This document shows positions 59,407 to 64,000 of a stretch of 64,000 nucleotides of DNA, in pieces. This DNA is from Paramecium octaurelia (lineage: Eukaryota; Ciliophora; Oligohymenophorea; Peniculida; Parameciidae). Under the pieces are notes generated by a model. It made no database searches and was not told the DNA's origin. It worked only from the letters and a program-made list of their open reading frames with translations. Position 1 is the stretch's first letter, and every line of letters starts with the position of its first letter. A program made the position numbers and the translations under genes. The DNA lies in NCBI GenBank assembly GCA_905182995.1, contig CAJJDP010000047.1, forward strand, positions 489,172 through 553,171, read 5' to 3'.

Positions 59407-62400
59407 TCAAAATTATTGTCTTCTTTATATTTCATTAACCAAATCACGAAATTCTTAATACCTGTTAATAAATTATTTTATAAGTTAGAAGTTGTAATTA
59501 TATTTCTTTTAAACATTTGAATTATTCTAAATATTCAAAATCTTTTACAATTTGTCCAATTTATCTAGAGTATAAACTAAGAAATTATAAATTGATGTGT
59601 ATACCTTTGTGAATATGATAACTTTAATTTTCTGGATTTTTCTAAATTGCTAAATCATAACATTCCAAAGCCTCCTCAAATCTTTACATTTAATCTAAAG
59701 TATTTGCTTAGATATCATCCATTTTATATGTTACCTTTTCGATTATAATAGTCAGATTTTTCTGGATTTCTCTCAATTGCTGAATCATACCATTACAGAG
59801 CTTCTTCAAATCTTTACATTTGATTTAATGTAAAACCTAATAAATTAATCCATATTTGGTTTTACCTTTGTGATAACAATAATCTGAATTTTCTGGATTT
59901 TTCTAAATTGCTGATTCATAAAATTATAGAGCCTCTTCAAATCTTTTCATTTGAGTTAATGTATTAGCTAAGAAATCATTTATATTGTATTATACCTTTA
60001 CCAAAATAACCTTCGGAATCCTCTGGATCTATCGAGATTGCTATATCATAATTTTCCAGAGCCTCTTCAAATTGTTTCTTTTGACATAATATAAAAGCTA
60101 AATTATCTCTTCTGAATTATACCCTTGCGACTATAGTACTATGAAATTTTGGGGTTTTTCAATATTGCCTCATCATAATATTCCAAAGCCTCTTAAAATC
60201 TGTTCATTTTCTCTAGAGTATTAGCTAAGATATCAACTATATTTAGTTATACCTTTACGATAATAATAGTCATAATATTCTGGATTTTTCTGAATTCCGA
60301 TTTCATAATTTTTTAAAGCTTCTTCAAATTTGTTCATATTATATAGAAGATCAGCTTAGAAATCATCCAAATAAATTATACCTTTGTTAATATTATAACG
60401 AAAATCATTTGGATTAATCAGAATTGCTTAATCGTAATTTTCTAAAGCCTCATAGTTTCGATTCATTTTCACTAATGTCGATGCTAAGTAATCATCAATA
60501 TCTAATTATACCTTTGCCATTATAATAGTCAGAATTATTTGGGCCTATCTAAATTGCTTAGTCATAATTTTCTAAAGCATCTTTTGTTTCGTTCAATTTA
60601 TCTAGAGTACAAGCTAAGAAATCATCCAAAAGTAAATCATACCTTTGTTAAAATAATAATTAGAATTTTCTGGATCGTACTAAATTGCTAAATCATTATT
60701 CTGAAGACCTTCTTGAAATCGATACAGTTTATTTAATGCAATGGCTATTTAATCATCATCATTTAATTATACCTTTGCAATTATAATAGCAAGATTTTTT
60801 TGGATTAATCTTAATTGCTGAATCGTAAAATTCAATCGCCTCTTTATATCTTTCCATTAAAACTAAAAGTTTCGCTTAGAAATTCAATGTTATATGATAC
60901 CTTTGTCATACAAATAGTCAGGATTGTCTGGATTTTTCTCGATTGCTGTATCATAACATTCCAAAGCCTCATTAAATTTGTAATCTTCTTTTAATGTAAA
61001 AGCTAAGAAATCATCATAACTGATCATACCTTTGCGATAATGATAATCTGAATTTTCTGGATCTATCTAAATTGCGGAATCATAATAAACCAAAGCTTCA
61101 TCATATCTATGGACTTAATGTAGAAGAGTAGCTAAGAACTCAGCAAAATGTACCTTTGTTAATATAATATCTTGAATCTTCTGGATTTTTTTAAATTGCT
61201 ATATCAAAATTCACCAAAGCTTCTTCAACTTTGGGATTGTTTGAATTTGTTTTCAATTAGATCTAAGATGCTGTTATACCTTTGCCGTTATAATAGTTTG
61301 AATTATTTGGGTCTTTTTAAATTGCTAAATCATAATATTCTAAAGCCTCCTCTTTTCTGTTCAAATTATCTAGAGCCAGAGCTAGGAAATCATCCATAGA
61401 GAATGATACCTTTGTCGAAATAATAACATGAATTTTCTGAATTTTTTTAAATCGCTAAATCATAATTTACCAAGGCATCATCAAATAGATTCATTTTATG
61501 TAATGTATTCGCTATGTAAACATCATAGTAATTGTACCTTTGCCATAATAATGGTCAGAATATTTTGGGTCTTTCTAAATTGCTAAATCATATAATTCTA
61601 AAGCCTCTTCCATTCTGCTCAATTTACTTAGAATCTGAGCTATGTTATCATCCATATACAGTGATACCTTTGTTATTAATATAAGTAGAGTGATTTGGAT
61701 TTCTCAAAATTGCCTCATTGTAACATTCCAAAGCAGCTTCACAAAGGTTCATATCTTCTAAAGTCTTACCTACGAAATCATCAATATTTGTATAATACCT
61801 TTATTATTATAATAGTCAGAATTTTCCGGGTTTTTCTTAATTGCTGAATCGTAACATTTAAGTGCATCCCAAAATTTTTTCATTTAATTTAAACTATAAG
61901 CTAAGAAATCTTCTATATTGTATTATACCTTTGCAAAAATAATAGTAAGAATTATTTGGATCTCTCGAAATTGCTAAATCATAATTTTCCAGAGCCTCTT
62001 CATATCGATTCATTTTCTCTAATGTAGCAGCTATTTAATCATCCAAATGAATTATACCTTTGCAATAATAATAGTAAGAGTTTTCGGGGTTTTTCAAAAT
62101 GGCTAAATCATTCAATTTCAAATCAACCTACAAACTATTTTTTCGAGGAGCTTTTAATCGAATTGTAGTTTTTTTTTTGAGTTATTAGCAATTATATAGA
62201 GGGTCTATTTAACATGCTGAATAATTTTTAACTTTGTCCTTATTTAATCTAAGTCTATAAATTTTCTTTATTGATATTTTGCTGTATTTTTGAAATACTT
62301 TCTTTATAAATTCTGAATTAGAAATTTTTCTTTTTGCCTTTTCTGGAATTAATAATCTTAAATGATTATTTTATGAAATCAAATTACAAAAATAATTGTA

Positions 62401-62440
62401 ACATTATTAAGATTAATTAATTAATAAGGCTGACTGCTCT
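59407..62440 (-). CDS. Tetratricopeptide (TPR) repeat protein with an intron in every repeat
   Basis: Reads right to left; start not fixed (first clearly coding part RLLIPEKAKRKISNSEF near 62350), stop TGA 59409-59407 (LVNEIQRRQQF end). After a basic N-terminus come about twenty TPR units of roughly 34 residues with consensus NRFEEALENYDLAIQKNP and NSDYYY(N/G)KG. At the end of nearly every unit, right after the Lys of the YY-x-x-K motif, sits a 22-31 nt intron (AAAG|GTA...TAG|xxA-x-TL). Unit spacing is 120-135 bp. TPR proteins are binding scaffolds; partner unknown. Confidence 0.8.
59600..62080 (-). repeat. Tandem TPR exon-intron repeat, about 20 units of 120-135 bp
   Basis: The plus-strand motif TACCTTTG (splice donor complement) recurs at about 59603, 59733, 59863, 59993, 60120, 60250, 60380, 60510, 60640, 60770, 60897, 61027, 61151, 61277, 61407, 61537, 61664, 61797, 61926 and 62055. 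Each unit contains one TPR exon and one tiny intron. Confidence 0.85.
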
Positions 62441-63030
62441 TTTTCGCAATTCATTTTCTTTTTTTATTAAATAATATTGAATTTCTATTACTTTATTTTG
62501 AGTTTTATACTATGAATCAAAAATGTATCTTGCACATTATTGTTTGGAAGAAATATCAATATCACAAAGATTTAGGGTTGATGTAAATTATACTAGGGAA
62601 AACTTACAAAGACTTGTGCAGAATTGGATTCTTAAAGAATATAGAATAAAAATAACATATATTACTTTGAAAATTTCCTGTTAATGTATTCTATTTATTC
62701 TAAAAATATCAATTCAAAGAGTTAGTTCTATATAACTAACCTAATAAAAAATATAGAAACCCCCAACCCCAGCAAAAATAGTGAGATGGGTATTACCCCG
62801 TACAAATTAAGAAGTAGTATCACCATACAGATTTGAGGTTGAATGTAGGGGAGGACAATTTTAGGAGGCCAAAATTGTCTTGGAAAATAGGTAGGAGAAA
62901 TTAGTATAATTGTATTTTTTTATTGATAATATTTTTGGATCAACAGAAAAATATTTGAATATATGATAGAAAAAAACAAATAAAAGTGGGAGGGAGATAG
63001 GAAGTAACAAATAAAACCTAAGAATGAGGG
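62441..63030. other. Gene-free subtelomeric DNA
   Basis: AT-rich with scattered C-rich or G-rich patches (for example GAAACCCCCAACCCC near 62757-62771). No coding frame. It is the transition from the TPR gene promoter into the subtelomeric repeats. Confidence 0.6.
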
Positions 63031-63675
63031 TCTAAAACCAACCCCAAACCCCAATGCAAATGTGATAAAATTTAGAATTCATAAATTCGTAATATTAAAC
63101 CCCAATGCATTGGTGTTTGGTGTTAAAACTCCTGAAATTTCAATATAAAAAATTGTTGGGTATGAAATATTTTATAATATAAAATAATTACAATATTAAA
63201 TTACACAATAAAGAGGGGAATGAAAACCAACCCAAAACCCCAATGGAAAATATATATATTTTGGATTTTTGAAAATGCTGACATTTAAACCCCAATGTAG
63301 TGGTGTTTGGGGTTGGTTTTTACTTATCTTTGAATTTCAAGAAAATAATCTAGAAAGAAGTAAACAAAAGAAAAATAGAAAGGGTCTAAAACCAACCCAA
63401 AACCCCAATTGAAAATAGGGAATTTTGGAATTTTAGAAAGTGCTGAATTTGAAACCCCAATGTAGTGGTGTTTGGGGTTGGTTTAATTATTTTAAATTTC
63501 TAGAAAATAAAGTAAGGAAATTTGAATACAAGATAATCAATTAAGAAAAAAGGAGAAGGGGGGTTTAAAACCAACCCCAAACCCCAATGAGAATTAGGTA
63601 AATTTTGAATTTTGGATAATCATGAATATTAAACCCCAATACCAATAAATTTGAAGGGGGTTGGTTTTAGATAAA
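63031..63675. repeat. Four subtelomeric units flanked by inverted telomere-like arms
   Basis: Each unit begins with an arm AAAACCAACCCCAAACCCC (starting about 63034, 63223, 63388, 63567) and, after 50-70 bp of AT-rich core, ends with AAACCCCAATG...GTGTTTGG and GGGGTTGGTTTT or a decayed form (about 63097-63125, 63286-63330, 63451-63484, 63631-63670). Left and right arms are inverted copies, so each unit can fold into a hairpin. CCAATGCATTGG at 63101-63112 is a perfect palindrome. Unit spacing is about 165-190 bp. Confidence 0.85.
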
Positions 63676-63910
63676 ATAGGAAAATTTATAAATGGAAATC
63701 GCATTATGTTTTATAAATATATCGAATTATCATCTTAAATAAAGAAAAAAAAAGGGAATGAAGGTAAAAAACAAAGGGTTGAGAAATGAAGAAAAATGAA
63801 AGTGATAATAGCTTTTAGTAAAATTTGTTATTGAATTAATGAGGTGTTGAGTGGATATTTAAGAGTTTAGAAATTATGGCAGAAACACAAATTATACACG
63901 CGCGCATGAG
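63676..63910. other. Subtelomeric AT-rich spacer
   Basis: Purine-rich, AT-rich and gene-free; it ends with a short ACACGCGCGCATGAG alternating stretch just before the telomere. Confidence 0.6.
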
Positions 63911-64000
63911 TTGGGTTTTGGGTTTGGGGTTTGGGGTTGGGGTTGGGTTTGGGTTTGGGTTTGGGTTTGGGTTTGGGTTTGGGTTTGGGGTTGGGGTTGG
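63911..64000 (+). repeat. Telomere, mixed T2G4 / T3G3 repeats
   Basis: The final 90 bases are only TTGGGG and TTTGGG units, with one TTTTGGG at the start. This interspersed mixture is characteristic of Paramecium macronuclear telomeres and fixes the window as a chromosome end. The G-rich strand runs 5'->3' toward the end, as expected for the right terminus. Confidence 0.97.

Noticed and set aside
1-64000. Reading the window with the standard genetic code as a run of short bacterial-style genes
   Set aside because: Conserved motifs of every recognised family run through TAA and TAG; only the ciliate code (TGA as sole stop) plus tiny introns gives whole proteins.

Overview
This window is the right-hand end of a ciliate somatic (macronuclear) chromosome, almost certainly Paramecium. 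Three things seen in the sequence support this. Genuine coding frames are full of TAA and TAG, which must be read as Gln, and end only at TGA. Genes are interrupted by very short introns (about 20-31 nt) that begin GTA and usually end TAG. The last 90 bases are a mixed T2G4/T3G3 telomeric repeat. Under the standard code nearly every gene looks shattered, so I re-read the frames with TGA as the only stop and joined exons by hand. Where the spliced length is stated, it is an exact multiple of three.

Layout. 1-6.2 kb: end of a fatty acid hydroxylase, a small acylated protein, a membrane cyclic nucleotide phosphodiesterase and a RING/TRAF-type E3 ligase. 6.5-13.5 kb: a WD40-like protein, decayed gene remnants, a small secreted Cys-rich protein, an EF-hand protein and an AT-hook protein. 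13.5-24 kb: the ciliary protein CFAP210, a Tom40 mitochondrial import pore, a TMEM43 homologue, a protein kinase with DFN in place of DFG, a 173-aa protein and a TRF4-type poly(A) polymerase. 24.4-27 kb: an exact 1,281-bp tandem duplication, joined by a single N, carrying a dual-specificity phosphatase. 28-34 kb: a 1,945-aa coiled-coil protein ending in a 12-copy repeat. 34-42.6 kb: a cyclic-nucleotide-gated K+ channel, a decayed gene, a B-box protein, a LITAF-domain protein, an unknown gene and a CK1-type kinase. 42.7-49.9 kb: a WD40 protein, condensin subunit CAP-H, a CFAP20-domain protein and a RING-CH membrane E3 ligase. 49.9-58.5 kb: an unknown protein, a FAM135-type esterase, a hormone-sensitive-lipase-like esterase, a low-complexity Cys-tailed protein and a disturbed region. 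59.4-62.4 kb: a TPR gene with about twenty repeats, nearly every one containing an intron at the same place. 62.5-64 kb: gene-free subtelomere with palindromic telomere-like repeats, then the telomere.

The genes do not form one pathway; this is ordinary compact ciliate gene order on both strands, with intergenic gaps down to about 28 bp. Ciliary genes (CFAP210, CFAP20-domain), cyclic nucleotide signalling (PDE, CNG channel) and ubiquitin ligases recur. The most unusual signals are the repeat-locked introns of the TPR gene, a sizeable minority of introns ending in AAG, several gene fossils riddled with TGA, and the subtelomeric palindromes. I saw no mobile element, CRISPR array, rRNA or convincing tRNA.
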